A DNA stretch of 64,000 nt. Source: an uncultured Bacteroidota bacterium (lineage in GTDB: Bacteria; Bacteroidota; Bacteroidia; Flavobacteriales_D; Crocinitomicaceae). Numbering within the stretch: position 1 is the first letter of the stretch; every line of letters begins with the position of its first letter. Under the pieces are notes generated by a model. The model was given only the letters and a program-made list of their open reading frames with translations. It did not search any database and was not told the DNA's origin. Of the stretch, positions 1-8,695 are shown one piece after another. Location of the stretch: positions 1 to 64,000 of the forward strand of contig CALCCB010000163.1 of the NCBI GenBank assembly GCA_937899625.1, written 5' to 3'. A program made the position numbers and the translations under genes.

Positions 1-18
1 TGGAAAATCGATTTTCCA
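1..18. repeat. Perfect 18-bp palindrome at the window edge
   Basis: TGGAAAATCGATTTTCCA equals its own reverse complement. It could be an operator or part of a hairpin terminator of a gene lying left of the window, but there is no unpaired loop and the flank is cut off, so its role cannot be decided. Confidence 0.5.
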
Positions 19-107
19 ATAATTTTATAACACAAAAGTAACGCTTGTTTTAACTGTGGTTCACAAAAAATACATTAATTTGGATATTGTAATTCAACAA
101 GAAAGCT

Positions 108-422
108 ATGAAAATCTTATTCTATACACTTGCGGCATTAGTAACTTTAAGCTTCTATTCATGTGATGTTTTAAAAAACTATTCAACAGACGGTTTTTCA
201 ATTTCAGGAAACATTGTTTCCTATAATAATGCCCCAATGGCAGAATTGTCAGGAATTGAGTTCGCCTATGATGACAAAAAATTTGTTCGTGAATTAACGT
301 TCAAAATCACAGATGGTACTCACATGGATAAAATCCATAATATGATTGCTTTTTTACACAGCAAGCACCCGGATTATGAAATTGAGGTTGAATTACCAGC
401 AGAGTTTACTAAGATAGAGTAA
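108..422 (+). CDS. Small predicted lipoprotein, function unknown
   Basis: This 104-residue protein starts with a lipoprotein signal peptide: Lys2, a hydrophobic stretch and the lipobox-like FYSC with Cys19, so it is probably anchored in the outer or inner membrane. The rest is soluble and acidic, with no family I recognise. It stands alone on the plus strand, 136 bases before the DUF47/Pit pair. A weak -7-like element (TTAATTTG, 75-82) lies upstream. The 11-base sequence GTGGTTCACAA occurs both upstream (56-66) and downstream (451-461) of the gene. Confidence 0.7.
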   Translation: MKILFYTLAALVTLSFYSCDVLKNYSTDGFSISGNIVSYNNAPMAELSGIEFAYDDKKFVRELTFKITDGTHMDKIHNMIAFLHSKHPDYEIEVELPAEFTKIE

Positions 423-531
423 TCATCAAAATATACAACCCTGTTTTTCAGTGGTTCACAACGCTGTTTTTTGGTAGATTACCAAATTGTTAATTATATC
501 AATTCACGATATTCCGATTAGTCCTTTCTAA

Positions 532-539
532 TACATTTG
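532..539 (+). promoter_or_regulatory. Predicted -7 element TACATTTG of the DUF47/pit operon
   Basis: Matches the Bacteroidota consensus TAnnTTTG and lies 19 bases before the ATG at 559. No convincing -33 TTTG was found. Confidence 0.55.
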
Positions 540-558
540 CTATGAAATTCATTTAATA

Positions 559-1215
559 ATGATCGCCATGGCAAACAAGTTAATTCAGTTCTTTTTACCT
601 AAAGACAGAGTCTTTTACACCTTATTCGAAAACGCCAGTGAAAACCTGGTTAAACTCTCCAAATTACTCGTCACTTTGGTGAACGAACCTGATTTCGGAA
701 AACGCAATGTTTTGATCAAAGAAATGGAAGATCTCGAACATGCAAATGACGAATTAACTCATCAAATTTTTCTTGAATTAGGCAAGAATTTTATTACTCC
801 GTTTGATCGGGAAGACATCCACAGTTTAGCTTCGGCGCTTGATGATATCGCAGACTATATTTATGCATCCGGTAAAAAAATCAATTTTTACAGAATTGAA
901 CCTACCTCAGATCAAGGAATTCAGAAGTCCGCCAATGCTATTAACGAAGCCGTTATCGCGGTTAAAGAGGCTGTAGAACAATTGAGAAATCTCAAAAACA
1001 CTCAAAAAATCATTGAGTGTGTTATTAAAATTAATAGCGCAGAGAACACTGCAGATGATATTTTCGACATGTGTATCGAGAAGCTATTTGACTCGGATGT
1101 TGACGCTAAGGAATTAATAAAGATGAGAGAACTTTATCAGTTTCTGGAAAATGTAACCGATAAGTGTGAAGACGCAGGTAATGTAATTGAATCGATCGTG
1201 GTTAAATACGCCTGA
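559..1215 (+). CDS. DUF47 (PhoU-like) family protein, accessory to Pit
   Basis: A 218-residue all-helical protein of the DUF47/PhoU-like family, which commonly sits next to PitA-type phosphate permeases and is thought to modulate them in the cytoplasm. Conserved acidic patches of the family are visible (MEDLEHANDELTH near residues 51-63, ALDDIADYIYASGKK near 95-109, and the C-terminal NVTDKCEDAGNVIESI). The Met at 568 (MANKLIQFF) is an equally good start. It is followed after 36 bases by the permease gene on the same strand, so the two are very likely an operon. The functional link is inferred from family context. Confidence 0.9.
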   Translation: MIAMANKLIQFFLPKDRVFYTLFENASENLVKLSKLLVTLVNEPDFGKRNVLIKEMEDLEHANDELTHQIFLELGKNFITPFDREDIHSLASALDDIADYIYASGKKINFYRIEPTSDQGIQKSANAINEAVIAVKEAVEQLRNLKNTQKIIECVIKINSAENTADDIFDMCIEKLFDSDVDAKELIKMRELYQFLENVTDKCEDAGNVIESIVVKYA

Positions 1216-1251
1216 TCCAACTGTTCTTATTCACTTTTAACCATTCTGTTT

Positions 1252-2838
1252 ATGCTCACTTTATTGATCATTGTAATAGTTATTGCGCTTCTTTTCGATC
1301 TTGTCAATGGGTTTCACGATGCTGCGAATTCCATTGCCACAGTTGTTTCAACTAAAGTCTTAACGCCATTTCAAGCAGTGGTGTGGGCAGCGGGTTTTAA
1401 TATTATCGCTTTTTGGGTTTTCGATATGAGCGTAGGTAATACCGTTGCTAAAACTGTGGATAGCAGTGCAATCGACCTTTGGGTTATTCTTGCCGGCCTA
1501 TTGGCAGCAACCTTCTGGAATCTATTAACCTGGTGGCTGGGAATTCCTTCATCCTCCTCGCACACATTAATTGGAGGGTTTGCCGGGGCCGCTGTCGCTC
1601 ATGCAGGCTTTAGTGTTATAGCTTCCGCTGAAATCTTAACGGTCATTCTTTTTATTTTTTTAGCGCCCTTGATCGGAGGATTTATTGCCTTCCTAATTGC
1701 CCTTGTGACCATAAGCCGATCGTTTTGGAAAAAGATGTCTGTAATTTTTATCCTAACGGCGATCACTATTTATTTCATGATGTACATGATTGAATTCAAT
1801 GACATGAAGCCGATCATGATGTACATTGTCATTGGAATGATTACTGTTTTCATTATCACTTACTTTATCTTCGAGGCAATCAACAAGAAAAAGCCATCTG
1901 CCGTAAGAGAAGCTAACATGCATAAGAAGCTACAATTGCTTTCTTCAGCAGCATTTTCTCTTGGTCATGGTGGGGCAGACTCACAAAAAGTAATGGGGAT
2001 TATCTGTGCTGCCTTGATGGTATATGGAAATATGGCCAGGGATGGGAAAACAGACTCTGAGGTTCCAAGTTATCTTACTGTTGCTGAGGTCGTACAGATT
2101 GAATTCAAGGATGAATCCGGTAAAACCAAGAAATTCAAACCTCTTTATGGTGAATACAAAGGGGTACAGATGTATGTTGCAGGAGATGATGTACTGGATC
2201 TTAATTCGCAGGAGATCATCTATCATGAAGAAGAATTGAACCCGAACTATTCAGGCGCCTCAACTTTTCCCAAGTTTAAAAAGATAAAGAAAAAACTTGA
2301 AAACTTAACCGTATACTCTGATGGAGACATTCTATATGATGCATCTACTCACGACACCATCTTTAACGACAAGGCGTTAAACTCAAACTACAAAAAGGCC
2401 GTCATTTTTAAAGAGGTAACGGACCCAGACAAATTTGAACTTCTCGCGGGGCACAAGATCAAAACAAAAGTAAAATCTGAAACAATGCCTTTCTGGATAG
2501 CATTCGGTTGTTATTTAATGATCGGTTTAGGAACCTTGATGGGTGGATGGAAGATCGTAAAAACAATGGGGACCAAAATCACCAAGGTAACTCCTCTTGA
2601 AGGTGTTTGTGCCGAAACAGCAGGTGCTTTGACTCTTTTCACGGTCAGCCAGTTCGGAATCCCTGTTTCAACTACGCATACGATTACAGGATCGATAATT
2701 GGCGTGGGGGCAACAAAGCGACTAAGTGCTGTTCGCTGGGGCGTAACTATCAACCTACTTTGGGCGTGGATCCTTACAATACCTGTAAGTGCATTACTAG
2801 CTGCCATTTTTTACTGGGTCATCCATTTATTTGTTTAA
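1252..2838 (+). CDS. pit: Inorganic phosphate transporter, Pit family (PiT/PHO-4)
   Basis: A 528-residue membrane protein that imports phosphate (with a metal cation or proton) across the inner membrane. Both PiT signature repeats are seen: GFHDAANSIATVVST at residues 20-34 and the C-terminal copy GIPVSTTHTITGSIIGVG; LGHGGADSQK lies near residues 237-246. Between the two halves, residues about 261-410 form a long hydrophilic stretch without membrane segments, so this protein is longer than compact bacterial Pit proteins and has an extra cytoplasmic or periplasmic domain. It follows the DUF47 gene and ends in a strong terminator. Confidence 0.93.
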   Translation: MLTLLIIVIVIALLFDLVNGFHDAANSIATVVSTKVLTPFQAVVWAAGFNIIAFWVFDMSVGNTVAKTVDSSAIDLWVILAGLLAATFWNLLTWWLGIPSSSSHTLIGGFAGAAVAHAGFSVIASAEILTVILFIFLAPLIGGFIAFLIALVTISRSFWKKMSVIFILTAITIYFMMYMIEFNDMKPIMMYIVIGMITVFIITYFIFEAINKKKPSAVREANMHKKLQLLSSAAFSLGHGGADSQKVMGIICAALMVYGNMARDGKTDSEVPSYLTVAEVVQIEFKDESGKTKKFKPLYGEYKGVQMYVAGDDVLDLNSQEIIYHEEELNPNYSGASTFPKFKKIKKKLENLTVYSDGDILYDASTHDTIFNDKALNSNYKKAVIFKEVTDPDKFELLAGHKIKTKVKSETMPFWIAFGCYLMIGLGTLMGGWKIVKTMGTKITKVTPLEGVCAETAGALTLFTVSQFGIPVSTTHTITGSIIGVGATKRLSAVRWGVTINLLWAWILTIPVSALLAAIFYWVIHLFV

Positions 2839-2843
2839 AACAT

Positions 2844-2868
2844 AAGGCGGGTAATGTCCGCCTTTTTT
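2844..2868 (+). terminator. Rho-independent terminator after pit
   Basis: Stem AAGGCGG (2844-2850) pairs with CCGCCTT (2858-2864) around a 7-base loop and is followed by a T run. It reaches the stop codon of the convergent gene at 2867. Confidence 0.9.
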
Positions 2869-3238
2869 ATGAATCCAAAATATCTGGATTAACATACGTT
2901 TCCTGCAGAGGCTTTCTGAAATAGAAATAGGTCTGAGCAATCACTCCAAACACAAAATAGATCAACAGTACATAAAAGTATTTGAAAGAACTGCGCTCAA
3001 AAAGAAAAATGGTAAAGCCGGTGAACAATGTCAAAAAAACATGCATGACCTGAATGAGCCAAAAAGGGTGTTTCCAAAGATTGAATAAGATCATGACGGC
3101 CAGATAAGGAAGTGAAAACAAACCTGAAACAAGTACAAATAACAAAATGGCGACTGGCTCACCCAATAAAAGGCCACAAATCGCACTTCCAGCGATCACT
3201 GAAATTAACCATGACAAGACTATGCTGCCTATTTTCAA
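2867..3238 (-). CDS. Small four-helix membrane protein, unknown function
   Basis: A 123-residue, strongly hydrophobic protein with about four transmembrane segments (near residues 5-25, 28-53, 60-80 and 86-107) and a short polar tail. No family is recognised. No ATG is available near the N-terminus; the best start is TTG at 3238, whose bases overlap the TGA stop of tadA as TTGA, implying translational coupling with tadA. A start further in would remove the first membrane helix. Function cannot be inferred beyond co-expression with TadA. Confidence 0.7.
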   Translation of the reverse strand: MKIGSIVLSWLISVIAGSAICGLLLGEPVAILLFVLVSGLFSLPYLAVMILFNLWKHPFWLIQVMHVFLTLFTGFTIFLFERSSFKYFYVLLIYFVFGVIAQTYFYFRKPLQETYVNPDILDS

Positions 3239-3681
3239 GAGCGTTTATTTTTAAAAAAATCTAACACCAAATCTCCACATTCCTTTTCCAAAACTCCACC
3301 AGTTATCTTTGTTTGTGGATGATACAATTCGTTGCCAAACCTTCCTGCTCCTCTTTTAGGGTCTGCCGCACCAAATACAATGTTATCAATCTGCGACCAA
3401 TACAAGGCCCCGGCACACATGGCACACGGTTCCAATGTTACATATAGTGTACATCCTTTTAAGTATTTCCCGCCAAGGCTTTCGGCTGCCGCCGTTATTG
3501 CCTGCATTTCTGCATGGGCGGTCACATCATTCAAGTGCTCAGTAAAGTTGTGCGCTCTTGCTATGATCCTTCCTTTAAATGCAACCACAGCTCCAACAGG
3601 AACCTCATCTTCAGAAAATGCTTTCTGAGCCTCGATAAGCGCTTGCTTCATAAAATACTCATCAGTAAAAGGCTCGATCAT
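3235..3681 (-). CDS. tadA: tRNA-specific adenosine deaminase TadA
   Basis: A 148-residue cytidine/deoxycytidylate deaminase-fold enzyme that converts adenosine-34 to inosine in tRNA-Arg. The zinc site is intact: His56 and catalytic Glu58 in HAEMQAI, and Cys86/Cys89 in PCAMC. Length and the C-terminal DFFKNKR helix fit the family. The start is the ATG at 3681. It is the first gene of a two-gene unit with the membrane protein at 2867-3238. It is divergent from the LD-carboxypeptidase gene. Guanine deaminase-like paralogs exist, but the sequence fits TadA best. Confidence 0.92.
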   Translation of the reverse strand: MIEPFTDEYFMKQALIEAQKAFSEDEVPVGAVVAFKGRIIARAHNFTEHLNDVTAHAEMQAITAAAESLGGKYLKGCTLYVTLEPCAMCAGALYWSQIDNIVFGAADPKRGAGRFGNELYHPQTKITGGVLEKECGDLVLDFFKNKRS

Positions 3682-3794
3682 TTTTTATGTTTTCGTTGTA
3701 TGTGTTTTTGCTCTGGGTATTTCATATAATTTAAATGCCCTATTCGGTTTTATTTTTACCAAAGTAACCAATTTTAAAAGTAACAGGTTTCAAC

Positions 3795-3825
3795 TTTAAA
3801 TACCGGATTCAAAATATTACATTTG
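3795..3825 (+). promoter_or_regulatory. Predicted promoter TTTA-N19-TACATTTG
   Basis: The -7 element TACATTTG (3818-3825) ends only four bases before the ATG at 3830, and TTTA (3795-3798) lies 19 bases upstream where the -33 TTTG is expected. The transcript would start at or within a few bases of the start codon, so it may be leaderless. Confidence 0.6.
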
Positions 3826-3829
3826 GAAC

Positions 3830-4735
3830 ATGCCAGATATCTCTAAACCCAAAGCACTTCAACCGGGTGACCTTGTCATGATCATCGCACCGGCCAAAGC
3901 AATTGAATCATCACATGTTTATTATGCCAAGGAATTGTTTGAATCGAAAGGGTACAAGGTGCAGGTAAGCGAGCACTGTTTAGGAAATCACCATTATTTT
4001 TCAGGAACAGACGCTCAAAGGACCTCTGACCTTCAAAAGGCGATAGATAACCCGGAAGTAAAAGCGATCATTTGTGCCCGAGGAGGCTATGGATGTGTCA
4101 GGATCGTCGATCGTGTTCAATGGGCCGGGATCATCCGTGAACCAAAATGGATGGTTGGATTCAGTGACGTAACCGTATTCCACCAAAGAATGCAACGTTA
4201 CGGGATTGAGAGTTTACACGCTACGATGCCTTTAAACTATCAAGAAAATTCCAGCGAATCACTGGACTCCCTTTTCAAGGTCTTACAAGGAGAACCATAC
4301 AGTGTTTCCTCACCGACAAACCAAAACAATAAACCCGGTTTAGCAACAGGTAAATTGATCGGAGGTAATTTGAGCATCCTGTTTAGCTTGCTATCTACTG
4401 ATGATCGTCCGTATTATTCGGACTGCATTCTGTACATAGAAGATCTTTCCGAACAGCTTTATCACATAGATCGAATTTTTCATACTCTCCGCAAATCAGG
4501 TATTCTTGAAATAATTTCTGGTCTCGTTGTGGGCGGGATGACGGATATGAAAGACACAGCTATTCCATTTGGAAAAAATCTGGAAGAGATCATCCTCGAA
4601 CATTTGGAGTATCGAAAAATACCAATTTGTTTTAATTTTCCTGCTGGTCATATCCCTGACAACCAGGCACTAATCCTTGGCAGACAATGTAATCTTCATG
4701 TCAACTCAGAAGGCGCCAGACTTAATTTTGACTGA
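3830..4735 (+). CDS. ldcA: LD-carboxypeptidase, peptidase family S66
   Basis: A 301-residue enzyme of the S66 family, which removes the terminal D-alanine from murein tetrapeptides during peptidoglycan recycling. The expected Ser-Glu-His triad can be placed: Ser112 in GFSDVT, Glu204 in LYIEDLSE and His274 in FPAGHIPDN. The N-terminal LQPGDLVMIIAPA and the ARGGYG motif (residues 83-88) are typical. No signal peptide is seen, so it should be cytoplasmic. It is a single-gene unit. Some S66 members act on microcin-type peptides instead (MccF), but nothing here points to that. Confidence 0.9.
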   Translation: MPDISKPKALQPGDLVMIIAPAKAIESSHVYYAKELFESKGYKVQVSEHCLGNHHYFSGTDAQRTSDLQKAIDNPEVKAIICARGGYGCVRIVDRVQWAGIIREPKWMVGFSDVTVFHQRMQRYGIESLHATMPLNYQENSSESLDSLFKVLQGEPYSVSSPTNQNNKPGLATGKLIGGNLSILFSLLSTDDRPYYSDCILYIEDLSEQLYHIDRIFHTLRKSGILEIISGLVVGGMTDMKDTAIPFGKNLEEIILEHLEYRKIPICFNFPAGHIPDNQALILGRQCNLHVNSEGARLNFD

Positions 4736-4796
4736 TTATTGCTATCTATAATGAATCTAAATAAGAACCAAAATCCCACTAATTTGTTCCATCTAT

Positions 4797-4804
4797 TAAA
4801 TTTG
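4797..4804 (+). promoter_or_regulatory. Predicted -7 element TAAATTTG of the sdhCAB operon
   Basis: Matches TAnnTTTG and lies 33 bases before the sdhC start; no clear -33 box at the usual spacing. Confidence 0.55.
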
Positions 4805-4837
4805 CGGGGATAATTTCAAACAAGAAATTTTACATGT

Positions 4838-5731
4838 ATGAGTAATTCAGCTATTCTTTCATCATCGATCGCCAAAAAATACTGGATGGCATTAACAGGT
4901 TTGTTCCTGTGTCTGTTTTTGGTTGGTCACCTTTTAGGAAACCTTCAATTGATCTTTATCACAGGAGAAGAAGGAAAAAGAGCATTCAACGAGTATGCTT
5001 ATTTTATGACCCACAATCCTTTTGTGAAGGTCTTATCGTATGTTACCTATCTATCCATTTTATTCCATGCGATCGATGGATTCTTATTAACCATCAAAAA
5101 CAAAAAAGCACGACCGGTACCTTATGCATATAACAATCCGGGAGCAAACTCAAGTACCCCATCAAGATACATGGCGCTTTTAGGCAGTTTGATCCTGATT
5201 TTTATCGTTACGCACATGGCCAACTTCTGGTGGAAAATGAAATTTTCGTCAGATCCAATGCCACTTCATCAAGTGGTTGTGGCAAACCCTCAATCCGGAG
5301 CGGAAGAAACTTTTTACATCACCCACACCGGTGATTATGTTCCAACTTCTGCATTCGTAGGTGAAGGTGAAATGCCAGCGGCAATGGAAGTGAGAAACGG
5401 AACGGAATTTTACTTGAAAGAAGTCAATTTGAAAAGGGGTGAAGGTTATAAGGATCTTCATTCTGTTGTTCTTTCATTCTTTGGACAGGACAAAACAAAA
5501 GATGGGGTTCCTGAAAAGAACGAGATGGCATTGTTTGCCGTTCTGTTTTATGTAATCGCTATGATGGTACTTGCATTCCACTTATGGCATGGGTTTGCGT
5601 CGGCATTCCAGTCATTAGGATTGAACCACAAGGCTTACAATAAGATGATCAAGATGGCTGGACAGACATTTGCAATCATCGTTCCGGCTTTGTTTGCGAT
5701 CATTCCGATCTTATTATTCATGAATAAATAG
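4838..5731 (+). CDS. sdhC: Succinate dehydrogenase cytochrome b subunit
   Basis: A 297-residue five-helix cytochrome b of the fused SdhC/FrdC (B-type, diheme) kind that anchors succinate:quinone oxidoreductase in the inner membrane. Candidate heme-ligand histidines lie in the helices: His31 (GHLLGN), His77 (FHAIDG), His126 (THMANFWW) and His248/His251 (FHLWHGF). The loop between helices 3 and 4 (about residues 138-226) is unusually long, roughly 50 residues more than I expect for Bacteroidota homologs. First gene of sdhCAB; the gap to sdhA is 19 bases. Confidence 0.93.
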   Translation: MSNSAILSSSIAKKYWMALTGLFLCLFLVGHLLGNLQLIFITGEEGKRAFNEYAYFMTHNPFVKVLSYVTYLSILFHAIDGFLLTIKNKKARPVPYAYNNPGANSSTPSRYMALLGSLILIFIVTHMANFWWKMKFSSDPMPLHQVVVANPQSGAEETFYITHTGDYVPTSAFVGEGEMPAAMEVRNGTEFYLKEVNLKRGEGYKDLHSVVLSFFGQDKTKDGVPEKNEMALFAVLFYVIAMMVLAFHLWHGFASAFQSLGLNHKAYNKMIKMAGQTFAIIVPALFAIIPILLFMNK

Positions 5732-5750
5732 AAATCAAGATATTCAGATT

Positions 5751-7763
5751 ATGTCAATTCTAGATTCTAAAATACCAGAGGGTCCAATAGCAGAAAAGTG
5801 GACCAACCATAAGAACCGCCTAAAGTTGGTTGCGCCTAATAACCGCCCTAAGATCGATGTGATCGTTGTGGGTACAGGTTTAGCAGGAGCATCCGCCGCG
5901 GCATCTCTTGGAGAAATGGGTTACAATGTGAAAGCTTTCTGTTTTCAGGACTCACCAAGAAGAGCGCACTCAATTGCTGCACAGGGAGGTATCAATGCTG
6001 CAAAAAACTACCAGAATGATGGTGACTCCATTTATCGCTTGTTCTATGACACGATCAAAGGAGGAGACTATCGTGCGCGAGAAGCGAATGTTTATCGTTT
6101 AGCGGAAGTTTCAGGAAACATCATTGATCAGTGCGTTGCTCAAGGAGTTCCTTTTGCGCGCGAATATGGTGGTATGCTTGATAACCGTTCTTTTGGAGGC
6201 GTCCAAGTACAACGTACATTCTACGCTGCAGGTCAAACTGGTCAGCAGTTATTGTTGGGGGCTTATTCAGCTCTTTCAAGACAGATTGGATTAGGTCGCG
6301 TTCAAATGTTGAATCGTCACGAAATGCTTGACCTTGTTCTTGTTGACGGAAAAGCTCGCGGGATCATCGCAAGAAACCTGGTAAATGGTGAAATCGAAAG
6401 ACATTCTGCACATGCCGTTGTTTTAGCATCTGGAGGTTATGGAAACGTGTATTTCCTTTCAACAAATGCAATGGGAAGTAACGTTACCGCAGCTTGGAAG
6501 GCGCATAAAAAAGGGGCTTATTTTGCGAACCCTTGTTATGTACAGATCCACCCGACATGTATTCCCGTTCATGGAACGAACCAGTCAAAGCTGACATTGA
6601 TGTCCGAATCGCTTCGTAACTCAGGAAGAATTTGGGTGCCTAAGAAAAAAGAGGATGCTGAAGCGATCAGAGCAGGTCAATTAAAACCAACTCAAATTGC
6701 AGAAGAAGACCGTGATTATTATCTGGAGAGAAGATATCCTGCGTTCGGAAACCTTGTGCCAAGAGACGTTGCAAGCCGTGCGGCTAAGGAGCGTTGTGAT
6801 GCAGGATTCGGAATAGAAGCAAATGATACAAACGAAGGTGTTTATCTTGATTTCGCCTCTGAAATAAAGGCAAAAGGAAAACAAGCCGCTTTCGCTCAGG
6901 GAGATCATGATCCAAGTGAAGAAAAGACCATCGAATTGGGTAAAAAATGGGTAGAAGAAAAATACGGGAACCTTTTCCAGATGTATGAAAAGATCACCGA
7001 TGAAAATCCATATGAAACGCCAATGAAGATCTATCCTGCGGTTCACTACACGATGGGTGGACTTTGGGTTGATTATAATCTTCAAAGTACAATTCCAGGG
7101 TGTTTTGTTGCAGGTGAAGCAAATTTCTCTGATCACGGAGCAAATAGACTTGGTGCCTCTGCATTGATGCAGGGTCTTGCAGACGGATATTTCGTTATTC
7201 CTTACACTGTTTCCAATTATTTAGCAGACGAGATCAGAACAGGTAAAATTCCTACTGACTCTCCTGAATTTGATGAAGCAGAGAAGAAAGTAAAAGATTT
7301 GATCCAGAAATTCTTAACAAATAATGGTTCTAAATCAGTTGATCATTTCCACAAAAAACTTGGATTGATCATGTGGAACAAGGTTGGGATGGCAAGAAGC
7401 GAACAAGGTCTGAATGAAGCCATTCAAGAAATCTCCGCTCTTCGTGATGAGTTCTATAAGGATGTTTATGTACCTGGTAATGCGGATGAGTTAAATCCTG
7501 AATTGGAAAAAGCACTTCGTGTTGCTGACTTCCTTGAGTTAGGTCAACTTATGGCAAGAGATGCTTTACAGCGCAAAGAGTCTTGTGGAGGGCATTTCCG
7601 TGAAGAATATCAGGATGCAGAAGGCGAAACACTTCGTGATGATGAAAACTTCAAGTTTGCCGCAGCATGGGAATACAAAGGAATGGACATTAACCAGTCT
7701 GAGCTTCATAAAGAAGATCTGAAGTATGAATACATCAAGATCGCAGCTCGAAACTACAAGTAA
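5751..7763 (+). CDS. sdhA: Succinate dehydrogenase flavoprotein subunit
   Basis: A 670-residue catalytic subunit that oxidises succinate to fumarate in the TCA cycle (complex II). The FAD-binding [18 protein letters not shown] lies at residues 41-58, and the His73 in [12 protein letters not shown] is the expected covalent FAD attachment site. The Arg/His active-site region and the C-terminal helical domain with a [12 protein letters not shown] motif are present. Length matches the long Bacteroidota/epsilonproteobacterial type. It sits between sdhC and sdhB in a normal operon order; the gap to sdhB is 27 bases. Confidence 0.96.
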   Translation: MSILDSKIPEGPIAEKWTNHKNRLKLVAPNNRPKIDVIVVGTGLAGASAAASLGEMGYNVKAFCFQDSPRRAHSIAAQGGINAAKNYQNDGDSIYRLFYDTIKGGDYRAREANVYRLAEVSGNIIDQCVAQGVPFAREYGGMLDNRSFGGVQVQRTFYAAGQTGQQLLLGAYSALSRQIGLGRVQMLNRHEMLDLVLVDGKARGIIARNLVNGEIERHSAHAVVLASGGYGNVYFLSTNAMGSNVTAAWKAHKKGAYFANPCYVQIHPTCIPVHGTNQSKLTLMSESLRNSGRIWVPKKKEDAEAIRAGQLKPTQIAEEDRDYYLERRYPAFGNLVPRDVASRAAKERCDAGFGIEANDTNEGVYLDFASEIKAKGKQAAFAQGDHDPSEEKTIELGKKWVEEKYGNLFQMYEKITDENPYETPMKIYPAVHYTMGGLWVDYNLQSTIPGCFVAGEANFSDHGANRLGASALMQGLADGYFVIPYTVSNYLADEIRTGKIPTDSPEFDEAEKKVKDLIQKFLTNNGSKSVDHFHKKLGLIMWNKVGMARSEQGLNEAIQEISALRDEFYKDVYVPGNADELNPELEKALRVADFLELGQLMARDALQRKESCGGHFREEYQDAEGETLRDDENFKFAAAWEYKGMDINQSELHKEDLKYEYIKIAARNYK

Positions 7764-7790
7764 TTAGATTCAATCAGAAAAACATTAGAT

Positions 7791-8558
7791 ATGGCATCAA
7801 AGTTTATCAATATAACCCTAAAGATCTGGAGACAAAAAAATTCTCAGGCAAAGGGTAGTATGGAAACATACAAACTTGATCATGTTTCCACTGACAGTTC
7901 ATTCCTTGAAATGCTGGACCAGTTGAACGAACAGCTGATCAATGAAAGAAAAGAACCGATCGCATTCGATCACGATTGTCGTGAAGGAATCTGTGGAATG
8001 TGTTCATTATATATTAATGGAAGAGCTCATGGGCCAGATACAGGTATTACAACTTGTCAGCTTCATATGAGAATGTTCAAAGATGGTGATACTATTTACG
8101 TTGAGCCTTGGAGATCTGCAGCTTTCCCGGTTATTAAAGACCTTGTTGTAGACAGAAGTGCTTTTGATAGAATTCAGCAAGCAGGAGGATTTGTTTCTGT
8201 CAACACATCTGGAAGAACGATCGATGCAAACTCAATTCCTGTTCCTAAGACAGATGCTGATAAGGCTTTTGAAGCTGCGGCTTGTATCGGATGTGGTGCA
8301 TGTGTTGCTACTTGCAAAAACGGATCAGCCATGCTTTTCGTAGGTGCGAAAGTTTCACAGTATGCCTTACTTCCTCAAGGAAAAGTTGAAGCAAAAAATC
8401 GTGTTTTGAACATGGTTCGCCAAATGGACGAAGAAGGATTTGGTAACTGTACAAATACAGGAGCTTGTGAAATCGAATGTCCAAAAGGTATCTCACTGGA
8501 AAACATCGCGCGCATGAATCGAGAGTTTTTAACCGCAGCTCTTTCCAACGAAGATTAA
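7791..8558 (+). CDS. sdhB: Succinate dehydrogenase iron-sulfur subunit
   Basis: A 255-residue protein that passes electrons from the flavin to quinone. All cluster ligands are visible: Cys63, Cys68, Cys71 and Cys89 for the 2Fe-2S centre, and [11 protein letters not shown] (Cys165, 168, 171, 175) plus Cys220, Cys226 and Cys230 for the 4Fe-4S and 3Fe-4S centres. It is the last gene of sdhCAB and is followed after 21 bases by a strong terminator. Confidence 0.96.
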   Translation: MASKFINITLKIWRQKNSQAKGSMETYKLDHVSTDSSFLEMLDQLNEQLINERKEPIAFDHDCREGICGMCSLYINGRAHGPDTGITTCQLHMRMFKDGDTIYVEPWRSAAFPVIKDLVVDRSAFDRIQQAGGFVSVNTSGRTIDANSIPVPKTDADKAFEAAACIGCGACVATCKNGSAMLFVGAKVSQYALLPQGKVEAKNRVLNMVRQMDEEGFGNCTNTGACEIECPKGISLENIARMNREFLTAALSNED

Positions 8559-8579
8559 TTTTCAAAATACCTCATTTGC

Positions 8580-8609
8580 AAGGGATAGCAGAAATGTTAT
8601 CCCTTTTTT
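8580..8609 (+). terminator. Rho-independent terminator of sdhCAB
   Basis: Stem AAGGGATA (8580-8587) pairs with TATCCCTT (8598-8605) around a 10-base loop, followed by a T run ending at 8609. Confidence 0.9.
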
Positions 8610-8632
8610 CAACCTATTTATGGGTAAAAACG

Positions 8633-8664
8633 TTTACATTCACAAAATCAATAAATTATTTTTG
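8633..8664 (+). promoter_or_regulatory. Predicted promoter TTTA-N20-TATTTTTG
   Basis: The -7 element TATTTTTG is at 8657-8664 and a TTTA at 8633-8636 sits at the right spacing for -33. It lies between the sdh terminator and the ATG at 8696, which supports that ATG over longer upstream reading. Confidence 0.6.
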
Positions 8665-8695
8665 TATTATATTAGCGCAACCAAAATTTAATCTT

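Noticed and set aside
6681-7136. 151-codon minus-strand frame inside sdhA
   Set aside because: Lies wholly within a certain gene, no homology or start signals.
8477-8695. Upstream extension of the PA-domain protein frame into sdhB
   Set aside because: It would overlap sdhB and cross a strong terminator and promoter; the signal peptide begins at the ATG at 8696.
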